From positions 2,914,001-2,978,000 of the forward strand of contig CM062379.1 in the NCBI GenBank assembly GCA_031310005.1: 64,000 nt of DNA, given 5' to 3'. The DNA is from Dactylellina haptotyla. Its lineage: Eukaryota > Ascomycota > Orbiliomycetes > Orbiliales > Orbiliaceae. Below are positions 12,173-24,770 of the stretch, one piece after another. The notes under the pieces were generated by a model, which saw only the letters and a list, made by a program, of their open reading frames with translations, had not been told where the DNA came from and did not search any database. The first letter of the stretch is position 1. Each line of letters starts with the position of its first letter. Made by a program: the position numbers and the translations under genes.

Positions 12173-13459
12173 CTAATAATATCCGTAAGCGTCGTAATCA
12201 TCCTCTTCTGAGTCGTACTCGTATACCTCTTCTTCGTCTTGGTCATCTTCCCCACTAACGGTAGCGGTCCCCGACTCCCCATCATGTCTACCAGTATCTT
12301 CGTCGAGAACCTGCAATTTCCTTTTTACCACCATGTTATTCTTGAATTCTGTCAACTTGACCGACTTGGGCTCCACCGAGTTGTCGACCCTATCCAACAA
12401 TTCTCTCATAAAAGATTCGGTGCATTTATCGTGTGGCAAAGGCCCCTCAAGCCCTTTGCCCCGGTAGTGGCCGATTTGCAGATCTTCAATACGGCTCTGG
12501 AGTTCATACAACGACAATGCATCGCTCTTTTCACGGATAGGAAATATTCCCTTGTAATAAAGTCTGCGAATGAAGGATCCGTAGAGAGAGATGTCGCAAA
12601 TAGTGCACATATGGTGGACCGTACATCGGCTACCGATGCCGTAAACTAGGCCGAAGGTATACTTGTGGAGAAGAGCCTCGACAGCTTTGACGATGCCGTT
12701 TCGTGATTCCTCCCACTCGGCCATGAAGTGATCTGTGAAGTTATTGATGTGTTAATACAACAATAAAACAATTTAAAGACGGAGGTACTTACTATAGAGG
12801 CGATCAGGGAGACACGTAGGTCCTTCGACGTTATCATCTGCATCGTCAGCATTTTGCTTTGGCTGCCAAATCATCAGATACGTTCGGTAGGCTTTGGGGA
12901 ATATATTCTCCAATTCGAACACATAAGACAAATACAGAAGCATTTTGGCAATAGCGGGTTTGTTGTCACCATGCAAATCATCACTTTCGATATCCTGTTT
13001 CGAGAACTTAGATTCGTGGTTGGATTGGAAGAATCCGGAGTAGTGGTAGAACCCGTCCCAAAAGGCATCGTCCTCAGCTTCCTTGAAGTTCGTCGTGTAC
13101 TCTCGGATGAAAGGTCTAGCGACATCGATGCAGGAGTATTTATCACATATTTGTGCCAAGTTGAAGAGCCTTTTCAAACTGAGATTGCGGGGAATAGCGT
13201 GTGGTTGAAAGTGTATCAATCTGAAGAGGAAGTCAAGAGCCTCGGGATCATCGTCTTGGAGGGTCAGTTGGAGAATGTTGTTAGCATCGTATATCTTGGG
13301 CCAGGCGGAGTCTTGGTCGATACTCTTCGCAAAGATGGGAGAGGATTGCCTCAGAATTGCTCTGGCGACTTTGAAGATATGATAGGAAGATTCGTCGTCC
13401 AAGCGAACCTCACAATCATGATCTTTGTCAATGATGTGGATGGTTGGGATGTCCGCCAT
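12173..13459 (-). CDS. BTB/POZ-like domain protein
   Basis: Two exons (minus 13459-12793 and 12732-12173) give 408 residues; the intron is 60 nt and splits a codon. Residues 1-120 have the layout of fungal BTB proteins: a short strand starting CEVRL, the region after HIFKVARAILRQSSPIF, and the helix around LFNLAQICDKYSCIDVARPF. These proteins usually mediate protein-protein contacts; this fungal-specific type has no assigned biochemical role. The C-terminal half contains a Cys/His cluster (CTVHHMCTIC) that could bind metal but matches no zinc finger I recognise. The last 45 residues are very acidic (Asp/Glu runs ending DAYGYY). It is transcribed away from a related gene at 14.8-16.5 kb. Function is unknown. 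Confidence 0.8.
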
Positions 13460-14848
13460 TTGAGACGTCGGACTCTAATGCAGTCAACAATTCTCAATTC
13501 AATTTTTAAATTCGGAGCGCGTAGTTAATTGAAGAATTAGAATTACAAAACTGCTTTTAGATGACAGAAGTTCAATGATAGTGAGATGGATTTTAAAGCA
13601 GTCTATGGTGTTGAAGAGGTTTCTTTTATATGCTCGTGCTCAGCACCTAGACGGAATCATGTATCAGAGAAAACCCTCGACGACGAGAGTGCTATCTAGA
13701 TGTGCATCGACGCTCTTTCTGCGGTTCTTCACGATGCCCAACGCACACAGAACACCCTACCCAAACATGGAACCTCTGAGATATAAAAACCAAGATTCCA
13801 TATCTTTGAGATGAAGAAAAAGAGAGGAACTTCAATCTTCTAGAAGCTCAGAGTGGCTATCAGACCCTTGATTTGAGCTGATATGCACAACACCAGTTCC
13901 TCCCACTGTGAGTCCAGTTTATGGTTAGTACTCCCTTCCCCAGCAGCATCAAAGCCGGTATTGATTGGAGCTAGGAATTAGATAATATATAGGATCCATG
14001 CCAGAAAAGACTCGGAGCTCAGGACAGAAGTTTAATCGCGCTTTCTATTCGAATAAAGTTAGCTTCTCCAGTGCCATCCGAAGAACGCGAGCGCCACTAC
14101 ACAATCAGACCGGGGAGAGAGGCCAACTTGTGTTTCGAAGATATGTATTTTTCCCTCATGACGGGACATCCTTCCGCCATCGCGCCACGGTTTCCCCAGA
14201 GAAATAAGCTATATAAGAACCCGGTCGCCTTGAAAGGTCTTTATCCGTTGTCAAGGCCTGTAGCCCGGTTCCTGCCAAGCCCACCACCTCCAGCTTTCGG
14301 ACTCGACTGTCGTTCTAGAAGGGTTTGGCTTTCGGCCGGGGCAGGGATGGTCGGCGCTCCAGTGCATTCCAATTGGACCCTTAGCCGGGACCTCCCCCTC
14401 AATAACTGCAGGACCAGCCAATGGCAGCCCAACACGATGGACAGCGATTCGGGGGCCAGGCGATCTGAGGTTGGGGCGTTGGGAGGTTTCGCCGCTGACC
14501 ACTTGACGATCATGCAGGTCACGATGAGGCCTTGAGAGGAGCGGAGAAGACGGGGACCCGGTCGAGGAGATTATTATTAGCAGGCGGTCCGCTCCGGTTT
14601 GGGTGCTTGTTCGTGTGCTCTTAACCTTCTTCCATTCCGGATATTCATTCAATCCAGTAGCATACTCCCAGGGGACAACTACTCGCATTCGCCGCCGCCG
14701 CCGTCACAGATTGGTTCACTTTCTCCTATCTTTTTAATACTAATAAAACACGAATAATATCCGCCTCCTGCGGCCGACATTTCTTATTTTGCATAAATCT
14801 GTTTTGGGCGTCCGAGCACGGGGCTTTATCGTTTATAATTAATCCAAC
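13460..14848. other. Divergent promoter region between two BTB-like genes
   Basis: This 1.4-kb shared upstream region lies between two outward-pointing related genes. Open frames of 70-154 codons around 14.0-14.7 kb overlap on both strands and encode nothing recognisable. It is GC-richer around 14.2-14.7 kb than to its left. I see no repeat or RNA gene. Confidence 0.45.
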
Positions 14849-16515
14849 ATGCAGAACACCGCGGCCACAGAGATCCCTACTACATCCTCCACCGAAGCAG
14901 GAGAACTGGTACTGCAAGGAGCAGAAGAACAACAAAACGAACAGCCTCTTCTTCCTCCCATTGATATCGACCCCTCCGCGTTCGAAAGCCTCACCATGCC
15001 AACCTCCGCCGGAAATAGCAGCAGTGGCAGCGAGAGCAGCAGCGTTACTCCCACGAGCAGCACCCCGACATCCATGTCTAACTCCACGTCCGCATTGGTT
15101 CTCCTGAATGCGCAGGTCCCAGACGTCAACGACCTCATCACTCGCCACCGCGCGGATTCGATCCACAGTGCCGCCAGCACAATCTACCTAAACTCGCGGA
15201 GTGCCCCTCACAGACCTTCACTTGAAGACGCATTTGGTAGCCGGGCCTCCTCCGTCTCAGCATCTCGACCGGTACGTTGCCCCCCGCCCCCTACTACTAT
15301 TTTCACTCCATGTCCTCCAGAGGCTCACGCTTTCGATTAGGTAACACCAACGGCACGCAAACTTAGTATGTGCGAAGACCTCTTCTCGACGCCGCCCACA
15401 TTGCGAAAACCCGCTTCCCGGGCCCTCGTTCCAGCTCCAACAGCGCATCCGGACTTCCAAACATGCGAGAGCGTCTCCATCGTGCCTAACGCCGATGTTG
15501 CATTGCTTGTCGGTCAACCAAATTCACCGGACAGGCGCAAAGTCCTCGCATCTTCACATATCCTTACGATTGCTAGTTCGTACTTCAGAGCCTTGTTGGC
15601 CCCGGATCGCTTCAGCGAAGGAATCGTTTTTCAACAACACAAGAATATTGAACTCCAAATGTTCGAAGATGACCCGAGCGCCGTCATCACCGTTTGCAAT
15701 ATCCTCCATCTTCAGAGCCGGAGGATCCCACCCAGTTTGAGTGGCGACCAGCTTGCCGAAGTCGCTATTATCCTCGACAAGTATGACTGTGTCGATGCCG
15801 CTTGGGCGTGGACGAGGCTATGGATGTCTGGTGACACTGCAAAGGTTGAATTGGAAGAAGACGGAGGCAGAGGCAGCGACAGTTCCTCGGGAAATGCGAT
15901 CAACTTGATGATCACCAAAGAAAAGGACCTGTTGTCGAAATGGTTGTTCATAGCTTGGGCCTTCAAAGATACCTCGGTTTTCGAAATGTGCGCCAACGCA
16001 CTCTCTTGGAAGTTGTGTGAAGGGGATCAGGAGGAAGATGAATTCTTCCAGAGACTGCCGGAGTCATTACAACGTAGGTTCAATCAAGTCTAGGTTTATT
16101 CGGATTTCCTGTACTAATCTCAGATATAGGTGACTTGATCCACACCCGAAGGTCGTGCATCTCCAGCCTCTACGATTGCACGCAAGGATTTATCGACAAA
16201 TTTGTCGACCCTGTCTGCGACGTTGGCATACAGTCATTCTATTATAGGAAACAAAGCCCTCGTGATTGCGATTCTCGAGTGCTCGGAACGACGCTCAAGG
16301 GACTACGTGAGGCTGAGCTCTACCCTCTGGTCAAGATCGCCAAGTGGGATAGAACGGCAGCCGAGCTTTTGGGTGACTTGAGAGCTGTAGGACGCAGCAT
16401 CTTTGGGGCAGACGAACATCATCACGACATAACACCCGAGATGATATTCTTGGAAGCATTGGATTGTGCTAGAGAGGGGATGAGGAAATTCAAGATGGAA
16501 AGCTATACCCGATAA
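14849..16515 (+). CDS. BTB/POZ-like domain protein with low-complexity N-terminus
   Basis: Exons 14849-15271, 15341-16073 and 16130-16515 give 513 residues. The first 140 residues are low complexity and Ser/Thr-rich. A BTB-like region follows at about 180-320: DVALLVG, then HILTIASSYFRALL, a loop rich in acidic residues, and the helix AEVAIILDKYDCVDAAWAW. This helix closely parallels the ICDKYSCIDVARPF helix of the divergent neighbour, so the two are probably distant paralogs. The C-terminal third is all-helical in character and contains several Cys and His residues (RRSCISSLYDCTQGF). No catalytic motif is visible. Fungal proteins of this layout are common and mostly uncharacterised, so no function is assigned. 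Confidence 0.82.
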
Positions 16516-17252
16516 ACGAATTGAGATTCTTGGTTGGGAAAGAAACGATTTAGATGACCGATTACGACAGAACGAACTTGAAGGGGGATTTTTGACCGGA
16601 GGCTATTGCATATCATAAGCGGATTCATGGTGTTTTTATGGGGGTTTCACTTTTTCGTTCCTGGCCTCGAGACCAGGCGAGGCTATTTCTTTTCTATTAA
16701 TGATTTGGGTTCTTAAACATGCATGGGCTTAACTTTCGCCCAGGATTGCCAATATCCGGCAATATAGATTGGATATATATACGATAACAGCTAAAATATA
16801 ATATATTACTACTTCTTTTTCTGTTAACTGTACCAGTAACCCAACTGTATGCTAAGCAGATAACCCGGACGAAGCTAAGGCCAGTTCGAGTATCAGGTCG
16901 GCTAGCCGTAACAGGCAGCTTGGCTATGACAATTTGCGGGCGTGTGATTGGCTCAAACGGCGTGTTGGCACATGGGCGAAGGGCCCGCTGGGAATGAGGT
17001 CAGAATTTTTTGGTGTGCCATCCGAAGGCCGAGGTCAACACCACCACAGCACTCGACATTGTTCCGATGAGAAAATAATGCCACTGCCACGGTATTCCGC
17101 ACACCACCCTCACTAACCTCCTTCTGCATCCTTCGCTGCCGCCTCTAAACCTCGTCGACACGAGACCACACGATATTCACTGGCACCCATCAATTGTCGT
17201 GATCTTTCATAGACCATTCTTGCTGTTAAGAAAGGTAGAGACAAATTACGCC
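16516..17252. other. Spacer upstream of SDHB
   Basis: It contains the 3' flank of the BTB gene (AT-rich, near 16.7-16.85 kb) and the SDHB promoter and leader, with a C-rich stretch near 17.05-17.17 kb. No gene is seen. Confidence 0.5.
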
Positions 17253-18339
17253 ATGGCTTCCTTCCGCCAACCGACCCTACGACTGCTCGCCTCGTCGTCC
17301 TTCCGACGAGCCTCGCCGACAGTATTCAACACCACCCGTTCCCTCGCATCCATTGCCACCGATGCCCCTACGCCGGCCAAGAAGGAGCCTCTCCTCAAGA
17401 AATTCACAATCTACAGATGGTCGCCCGATGAGCCAACAAAAAAGCCGCACATGCAGGAGTACACTCTCGATCTAAACGAGACGGGACCCATGGTTCTCGA
17501 CGCATTAATCCGGATAAAGAATGAATTGGATCCAACACTTACATTCCGACGAAGTTGCAGAGAGGGTATCTGCGGTAGCTGTGCGATGAACATCGAGGGA
17601 ACAAACACATTGGCTTGCTTGTGTATGTCATTGCTATATCATCAAAAATGAATTCTATCACATGCTTCGCTTCCCGATTCGGGTATCTTAGCGTTTTTTA
17701 TATACCCCAAACTAGTTGCTAACATTAACACCATTGGGATTCTTAAAAATACAGGCCGTATAAGTAGGGATACCTCGCAAGCCACGAGAATATACCCGCT
17801 CCCGCACATGTACATTGTCAAGGACTTGGTTCCCGATCTTACCAACTTTTATAAGCAATATAAATCGATCAAGCCATACCTGCAGCGCAAGGAACCCACG
17901 GAGGACGGCAAGGAAATCCGTCAGAGCAAGGAGGAGAGAAGGAAGTTGGATGGGCTCTACGAGTGCATTCTCTGCGCGTGCTGCAGTACCTCGTGTCCAA
18001 GCTACTGGTGGAATCAGGAAGAATACTTGGGACCCGCTGTGTTGATGCAGGCATATAGGTATGAGAAATCGGTCCGATTCATATTTTATACCCGAATTAT
18101 TTTATTATTGGTTTCTTTTCTTTTCTTTTTAGAGGGATGCTAACACAAAGGCTGGGAATTATAGATGGCTTGCGGACTCGCGTGACCAGATGAGCGGCCA
18201 GCGAAAGGATGCGCTTGAGAACAGCATGTCGCTGTACAGATGCCACACCATCATGAACTGCGCCCGAACATGTCCAAAGGGCTTGAACCCGGGTCTGGCT
18301 ATCGCCAAGATCAAGAAGATGATGGTTGCCGGTGCTTGA
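17253..18339 (+). CDS. SDHB: Succinate dehydrogenase iron-sulfur subunit, mitochondrial
   Basis: Exons 17253-17622, 17755-18058 and 18165-18339 give 282 residues, the usual fungal length. This subunit of respiratory complex II passes electrons from the flavoprotein to ubiquinone at the inner mitochondrial membrane. The first about 45 residues are Arg/Ser/Ala-rich without acidic residues, a mitochondrial presequence. The 2Fe-2S ferredoxin domain carries CREGICGSC followed by a further Cys in LACLC. The C-terminal domain has the two remaining clusters' cysteines ([16 protein letters not shown], then [14 protein letters not shown]). Residues linked to SDHI fungicide resistance in other fungi look like the sensitive type: Pro in SCPSYWW, Asn in WWN, His in YRCHTI. 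The ATG at 17253 is the first in frame. A GTG-initiated extension upstream is not needed. Identification is secure. Confidence 0.97.
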
Positions 18340-19080
18340 ATTTCGACCCGCGGGGGAAATTTTTCTCTATGAAAGCTTGTTGCAGGGTCGGAAACAAGGC
18401 GGTAATGTCAAGTCGGGACGGCGACTTAATGATCCTTGCCCTGTGACAAGCTGTGGAGATACGGGATTGGCAGTGCAGGTGTGGCAAAGAAATATAGGAA
18501 GGAATATGATGTGACAGCGATGCGATCGAGGAACATTGGAGTGTGTACCTAGTTGTTTTTGTACTATCAGCTTATGGAGTTGTTAGCTTCCCGTTTATTC
18601 CTCTTTCCCTTTCCCCTTTTTTTATTAATTACTTCCCATGTACAAAGCTATAGGAAAACATACTACGATCTCACTTGACGATTTTCAGATACTCAGATGA
18701 CTTGAAACCTTGTTCTAAGAGCCGATCACTGGGGTTCTGTTCTTGTGGATTAGTCGGGTTTGCCTTCGTGGCAGCTCGACTAGGAGGTGTTAACATGTTT
18801 GGGTGTGTCTATGCACCTGCAAGTGGACGTATTGGGAGCGCGGGTTAGGCGTGAGCTTGCGCGAATGCACACAGTCAAAATGGTAGTTATCTATCCTACT
18901 GGATGCCAACTGCCCCACCAGTCTATCACCCCGCCCCAGCTCCAACGGTTTCCAACACCATCCTCTGTGCCAATCCATCAAACCCCCTCAAGCCAAGACG
19001 CGGAGGCGAAAGAATCCGTTAATCGTTATTTTCAAATTCCAGCAGATAGAACTGGATCCTAATTTCATGAAAAGCAATAA
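18340..19080. other. Spacer, no gene seen
   Basis: The 3' flank of SDHB is T-rich near 18.6 kb; the promoter of the aldo-keto reductase follows. Short frames here show no recognisable content. Confidence 0.5.
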
Positions 19081-20487
19081 ATGAAAATGGCACAGCAGGC
19101 TCCCGTTACAAATATCAAGATCGTGCTTGGGGCGATGACTATTGGCGTGGAGGGTGAGCCTCTGTACTTTGATTTTATCCGATTGGATATATTCTCACGA
19201 ATGCCATAGGAATGAAACAAACCTGTGTATTTGGCATCGACGTAGCCGGTTAGTTAGTGGGTTTTATAGCTGCGTCTTTCAAACACGTAGTGAAATTTCC
19301 GATTGAACAATATCGTCCATCATAGGGGAATTCCTTGATACTTTCCAAAAACACGGCCACAACGAAATCGATACGGCGCGGGTGTACGGCGAAGGCACCT
19401 CAGAGCAGGTATTGGGCAAACTTGACCTGGAAAAGAGAGGTCTGATCGTTAGCACCAAACTCTCCAAGACTTCGAAGATTGGCTTACCGGATGGCGTGAG
19501 TCTTCAACATGATTGGATATCACAATTGTGAATCGAAATACAGTACAAGATGTCGAATAGCGAACTGATAGTCTTTCAGATGCTGACGACGCATCGACCC
19601 GAACATCTTCGACAAGGACTTGAGGTCTCCTTGAAGGCGCTGAATCTGGATAAAGTTGATATGTTTTACCTTCACGTTCCAGGTAGCCATATGTGTCAAA
19701 ATCTCACCTGCAGCTTGTTTAGTCTAACACAGCTGACTAAACCACCTCGCAGACCGAACTACACCTTACGAAGATACCCTCAGAGAGCTCAATAAGATGC
19801 ACCAAGAAGGCAAATTCAACAGGATCGGGATTAGTAATTATATGGTCGGTGCTCAATGCCACTGCATCCAACACAATAATAAATATGATATAGAAAAAAA
19901 AAGTCTGAGGCTCACATGCGCTTGTCCCTTTCCGATAGGCATGGGAGGTAGCACAAATATGCGAAATCTGCAACAGAAACGGTTGGGTAAAACCTAGCGT
20001 CTACCAGGGAATATATAACGCTTTCCATAGAGGCGCCGAGGCTGAGCTTTTTCCCTGTCTACGAAAATATGGCATCTCATTCTACGAGTACAATCCGCTG
20101 GCGGGTGGGTACCTCACTAACAGATACCAGAGAGGTCAAACGTATTTCGAGCCGGGCACTCGTTTTGATCCTCAGAATAAAAAGCAGAGCGATGCATATA
20201 ATTATCGGTATTGGAAGGATGAGTATTTTGACGCGTTGGACATTCTACGCGCGGCAGTGAAAAAACATGGGATCAGTGAGGCCGAAGCTGCACTTAGATG
20301 GTGCATGCACCATAGCGCGCTGAAGAGGGAGCATGGGGATGCAGTGATTATCGGTGCGAGCAGCTCAAAGCAGTTAGAGGAGAACTTGGTAAATTTTGAG
20401 AAAGGACCACTACCAGATGAAGTTGTGGACGCTTTCGAGCAGGGTTGGAAAACTGTTAAAGCTGTGTGCGTTCCGTACTTTCGTTAG
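19081..20487 (+). CDS. Aldo-keto reductase, AKR7 (aflatoxin aldehyde reductase-like)
   Basis: Six exons (19081-19153, 19210-19248, 19326-19495, 19580-19682, 19753-19844, 19939-20487) join in frame to 341 residues, a normal AKR7 length. The family reduces aldehydes and ketones with NADPH in the cytosol. The catalytic tetrad is visible: Asp and Tyr in NEIDTARVYG, Lys in IVSTKL, His in FYLHVPD. Other family marks are GKFNRIGISNYM, the FYEYNPLAGGYL strand and the cofactor-binding VIIGASSSKQLEEN near the C-terminus. The 39-nt second exon is inferred. It keeps frame, has good splice signals, and restores the family's spacing between the first strand and the first helix. A second ATG two codons in is an alternative start. 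The substrate is not predictable. Confidence 0.87.
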
Positions 20488-22398
20488 AGGTGCGTGTTAT
20501 CAATATCGCACTTTCATATTTCTAGTAATGATGCACATCTGAAAATAATCCATGGCAGCTCGGCTGCTATGAATCATCCAAACGAGTTTGCACCTAGGCG
20601 ACGGCTGAGCCGCTTTTGCAGGAAACTTGGTTTGTGGATCAAGTGGATAATTTATGAATATAGAGTTTCAACTGTACCCATGTGGCAAGTGGAGAGTGCC
20701 TTTCTTATCAATATGCATCTCTGCTAACGTGGAGCATTGACGGTTCGTGTCAGAATATGCACGGTGGGGGTGTGATCGTTCAAAACGCAGATGGCTCTCG
20801 AGCTCTTAAGCTTACACGTTACTTTGCAAGCTTTGTAAGGTGTATGTAACACGAAGCAAAGTTGAATCGCGGATGTGGAAAATGTATCTTCGAGAAAGCG
20901 AGTGGAAAGTTTTATGCGCCACCGAAACAGGAATTTTGCGACAGCTCTATAGTTGCGGGTGCTAAGCGTTTGGTGTATCCTGGAGGTACGGATGTGGGAC
21001 TGTCAACCGCTGCACCATGATAGGTTTCGCCACGGAGTCGCATGTCGGTGCATTTCCTTTCCGTCGGTCACTATCACCATCACAGAAGCAAGCACCGACG
21101 CTGCCAAGAACCCTGTTCGAGATAGAGGATCCAACTGGCGTGCATGCATCCAAGAGCCCTTTTTCATGTGCGAATCGGTGAACTTTCTTATCTTTTGGGC
21201 CGAAAACCTTGATTGAACACCTTCAAAGTCCAGCCCTTTCATGACTTTCCTGCAAATTCTCCAGGGAAATTTTAACTCTTTCGGGAATGGAGCCAATATC
21301 TCGGTTCCTGAATTCCGGAAACAAAATTATGGTTGCCTTCGGTTGATGACCCTCGTTTGGTGCCCACCAGACCCACCCATTTACACGCCGCAGCGAATCA
21401 TTTCGGACGGTGGTCAGTATCAAAACAACGGCGACCACTTTTCTTTTTGATCGAGGCCATGCGGCTTCCACACTTGAAGAAACCAGGAATATTTTCGAGA
21501 GTGTCTTGCATGTAGCTGTTGTGATACGTGAACTCTGTGCACGCTCGAAAGTATTCTGATAGGGACAATACTTTGGGTTTCCGCAAACAGGGTGCCGGTA
21601 GCGCGGTCGAGATACCTGCAAGCTACCGTACCTTTTATTAGCCTCCCTGCGACAGGATGCACACCACTCGCATTTTTGATTGCGTTCGACCGTGTCTGAC
21701 TAGAGAAGCTATATCTTGCGAATAATTCGAGCACCTGATATACTCCGAAATGCCCTAAACTAACTGTCCTATCAAACGCGGAATTGATATCGAGGACTGC
21801 TTCGAAGTTCGAAGCCGGGTCTTGGCTCTTGGGCCACTTCCCGTGAAATGATGTCCTGCCACCCTTGTAAACGCACTCACTTTCTCGCTCCTTGAACAGA
21901 GAATATCGCGATAGAGGCATAAAAACCGATATAACAACGTCCAGGGACAGGCCTGGACAGATCATATAAGCTTACCTGTCCCCCATCCTGCGTGGGGTTT
22001 GAATTTCTTCATTCCAGTATCCCTTTGGAAAATTAGATGGCCAAGTGACATCCTTCCCGATCTGAGGCATTGGAACGTTGTTTTCCCCGTGTAGACGAGG
22101 TCTGGAACGGAGGCTGCGCTTTCCTATCTTATATAGTGAGATCTCAACCCCCTCCAATTTAAAGAATTTTTTCTCTTCCTCTCCCTCGGTCCACCATCTG
22201 GCACGATCCGCTAATCGGGTTTTAGTTTTATCAACTCAGCCGCAGGGATATTTCGAGTTTAAGCTAGTTTTCTTGTCCGAGCACGGCACTTCTGCGGCGG
22301 CCCTCAAGAAGCCAACTGGTCCCGCGACCACGAAAAAAAAATCTCCGCACTCTTCTTACGCATTCCTCAGCATCTCACCGTTTCGATAACCCCACAAA
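20488..22398. other. Long spacer, no supported gene
   Basis: This is 1.9 kb between the reductase and the permease. Minus-strand open frames of 132 and 181 codons (21223-21621, 21420-21965) overlap each other in different frames. They have no domain, signal peptide or plausible partner exon. I see no repeat or RNA gene. Confidence 0.4.
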
Positions 22399-24770
22399 AT
22401 GAAGTTGAAGAAATTTACGCTCCAGCTGGACCCGTTACCAGCGACGTACGCCCCGTCGAACAAATGGTCGAACAAAGGTGCGCAGTTACAAAAAGGGACT
22501 CTAGCTGTTTCTGGCAAACAAGGAGAGCCATGGCTAACCGAATCGAAATAACAAAGATATGGACCCTGTCCCGTTGGACATGAGGACATGGCGGTGGTGG
22601 CATATTCTCGGTATGTAGACGATTACAGCATTGGTTTTTGCACGGGATAAATGTACTGACGATATATTATAGCTTACTGGGTATGAATTAACTCGTTCTT
22701 CGAGTCGCCATTCGAAAATCTGGCACTAACATTGAACCCGCGCTAGATATCCGATGCCTTTAACGTGTACGACACAAATCAAACCTCAACCAATCGGGAA
22801 GATTAGAAGGGAGAAACGACTGACAAGGTTTTTTTGGATTATAGTCCGACATGGCAACTTGCATCTGCGATGATAGCTGTTGGACTTGGGTTTAAAGCGT
22901 CAATTGCGTATGACTTCATTTTCTTCAATTTTTACGTAATCGCATTAGCATGCCTATACGAGGATGCCTTTTGCGACAACACATTTGAGGCCCACTGCTA
23001 ACTTGGAGATGTGCAGCGCTATTGTTGTAGGACAGGTACGCACGCAATGCCGTTCGGGTTTCACACAGCATATATTCGATCTTGATAACTAATAGCGTTG
23101 CTTTTACGACTTCTAGATATTCATTTCGATTCCTATGACCCTTCACGGTTATATTGGCGCAAAGTTACACATACCCTTTCCGGTACTCTCAAGATCGAGT
23201 TTTGGGTTTTACTTTTCGTATTTCCCTATCGTATCTAGAGTGGTTTTAGCATGCTTTTGGTACGATATTCATCACCGCCTTCTGTTATAGGCCTGCTTGC
23301 CGTTTAGAACGCTAGTTGCTAATGTTTTGATTTTTTTGAATTGCGTAGGTTCGGTATTCAAACGACGACGGGAGGAAACTGCGTCCGCGAAATGATTAAG
23401 GCGATATGGCCGAGTTTTGCGTCCTTCCCAAACCATCTGCCAGCATCAGCTGGTACCACTAGCCAAGCTATGCTTTGCTATTTCCTATACTGGCTAATCC
23501 AGTTCCCGTTCTGTGAGTACTGTAGTACTGGGGTGCCGTGTAAGCCTATTGCTAACGTTACACATAGTGCTCGTACACCCAACGAAAATCAGATATCTCT
23601 TTATCTTAAAGGCTATCTTGACACCGATTTGTGGTATCGCTTTGATGGCATGGGCTTTTAACAAGACTGGTGGCGGTCCAATATTCTCCGACCCATCGAG
23701 ATTATCTGGTAGTGCAGCAGCATGGCAGTGGCTTGCCGGTTTGAACTCTGTTCTTGGACAGTGGTGTGCGTGATTCCATATCCTATGAAATGATAATCAA
23801 GTGAGACTAAATACTAACATCATTGTAGCGACGTTGGCTGTAAACATCGGCGATTTCACAAGATACGCCAGAGGCCCAAGGGAGCAATATGTCCAGCCTT
23901 TCATTATCCCCGTCGCATTCACATTCATCTCATTCATGGGTATCTCTGTTACATCGGCATCTAAGATCATATATGGCGATTACTACTGGGACCCGCTTCA
24001 GCTCATCGCTCTCTGGGGTAATTCTCCCGGTGAGCGCGCCGCTCGCTTCTGGTGCGCCTTCTCCTTTACAATTGCGACACTTGGTACCAACATCGCTGCC
24101 AATTCCATTTCCGCCGGTAACGACTTTAATGCCCTCCTACCGCGCTATCTTAACATCCGACGAGGTAGCATCCTATGTGCGATCATCGGCGGCTGGGTTC
24201 TAGTCCCCTGGTACATCCTCGCATCGGCACCGAGATTTTTAGGATTCGCAGGTGGTTATACTGTATTCTTGGCTCCGATCGCCGGTGTGATGACATCGGA
24301 TTTCTTCTTGGTTAAGAAGGGCAAAGTCAGCGTTCCGGCCATGTACCGACCTCACAGCATATACCGTTACTGGAACGGTATCAACTGGAGAGCTTGTACG
24401 TATATATATATATATATATTTACCGTGCCCCTCTTCTCTCGAATGTCGCTAACTTTGCATGATGTAAATAGTGCTCGCAATGCTGGTTGGGTGTATTCCA
24501 TGCTTCCCGGGTTTTTTGCATAACATCGAACCTTCGATTGGTGGGCAAGGTGTTACGTATATGTTCAACATCTCCTGGCTATACGGATATTTTATCACCG
24601 CAGGGGTATATTGGCTTCTGTCGTTTGTGTTCCCGGATAGAGATTCTTTACTAGATCACACGATCTACGACGACTTACAGGACCAAGAGTCCATTGAAGG
24701 AATCGGGAGCGACGGATCCCCAGAAAAGGGAATGGTTAAAGAGCCGAGTAAAGTCGAAGGGTCTGAATAG
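22399..24770 (+). CDS. NCS1-family permease (Fur type: uracil, uridine or allantoin)
   Basis: Eleven exons give 537 residues: 22399-22477, 22557-22610, 22673-22680, 22747-22766, 22845-22907, 23017-23035, 23117-23259, 23349-23512, 23568-23765, 23829-24395 and 24472-24770. Every junction keeps frame, and the joined protein reads as a typical plasma-membrane nucleobase/allantoin importer with about 12 membrane segments. Family marks are the entry [21 protein letters not shown], then [14 protein letters not shown], the TM6 region [17 protein letters not shown], and [22 protein letters not shown]. The tail after the last membrane segment is acidic and Ser-rich, as expected for a regulated fungal transporter. 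Three exons are only 8, 20 and 19 nt long. Intron 10 contains a (TA)n run. Which Fur substrate is carried cannot be read from the sequence. Its neighbour downstream is unrelated to purine catabolism. Confidence 0.9.

Noticed and set aside
21223-21965. 132- and 181-codon minus-strand frames before the permease
   Set aside because: They overlap in different frames, lack recognisable sequence or signal peptide, and have no partner exons.
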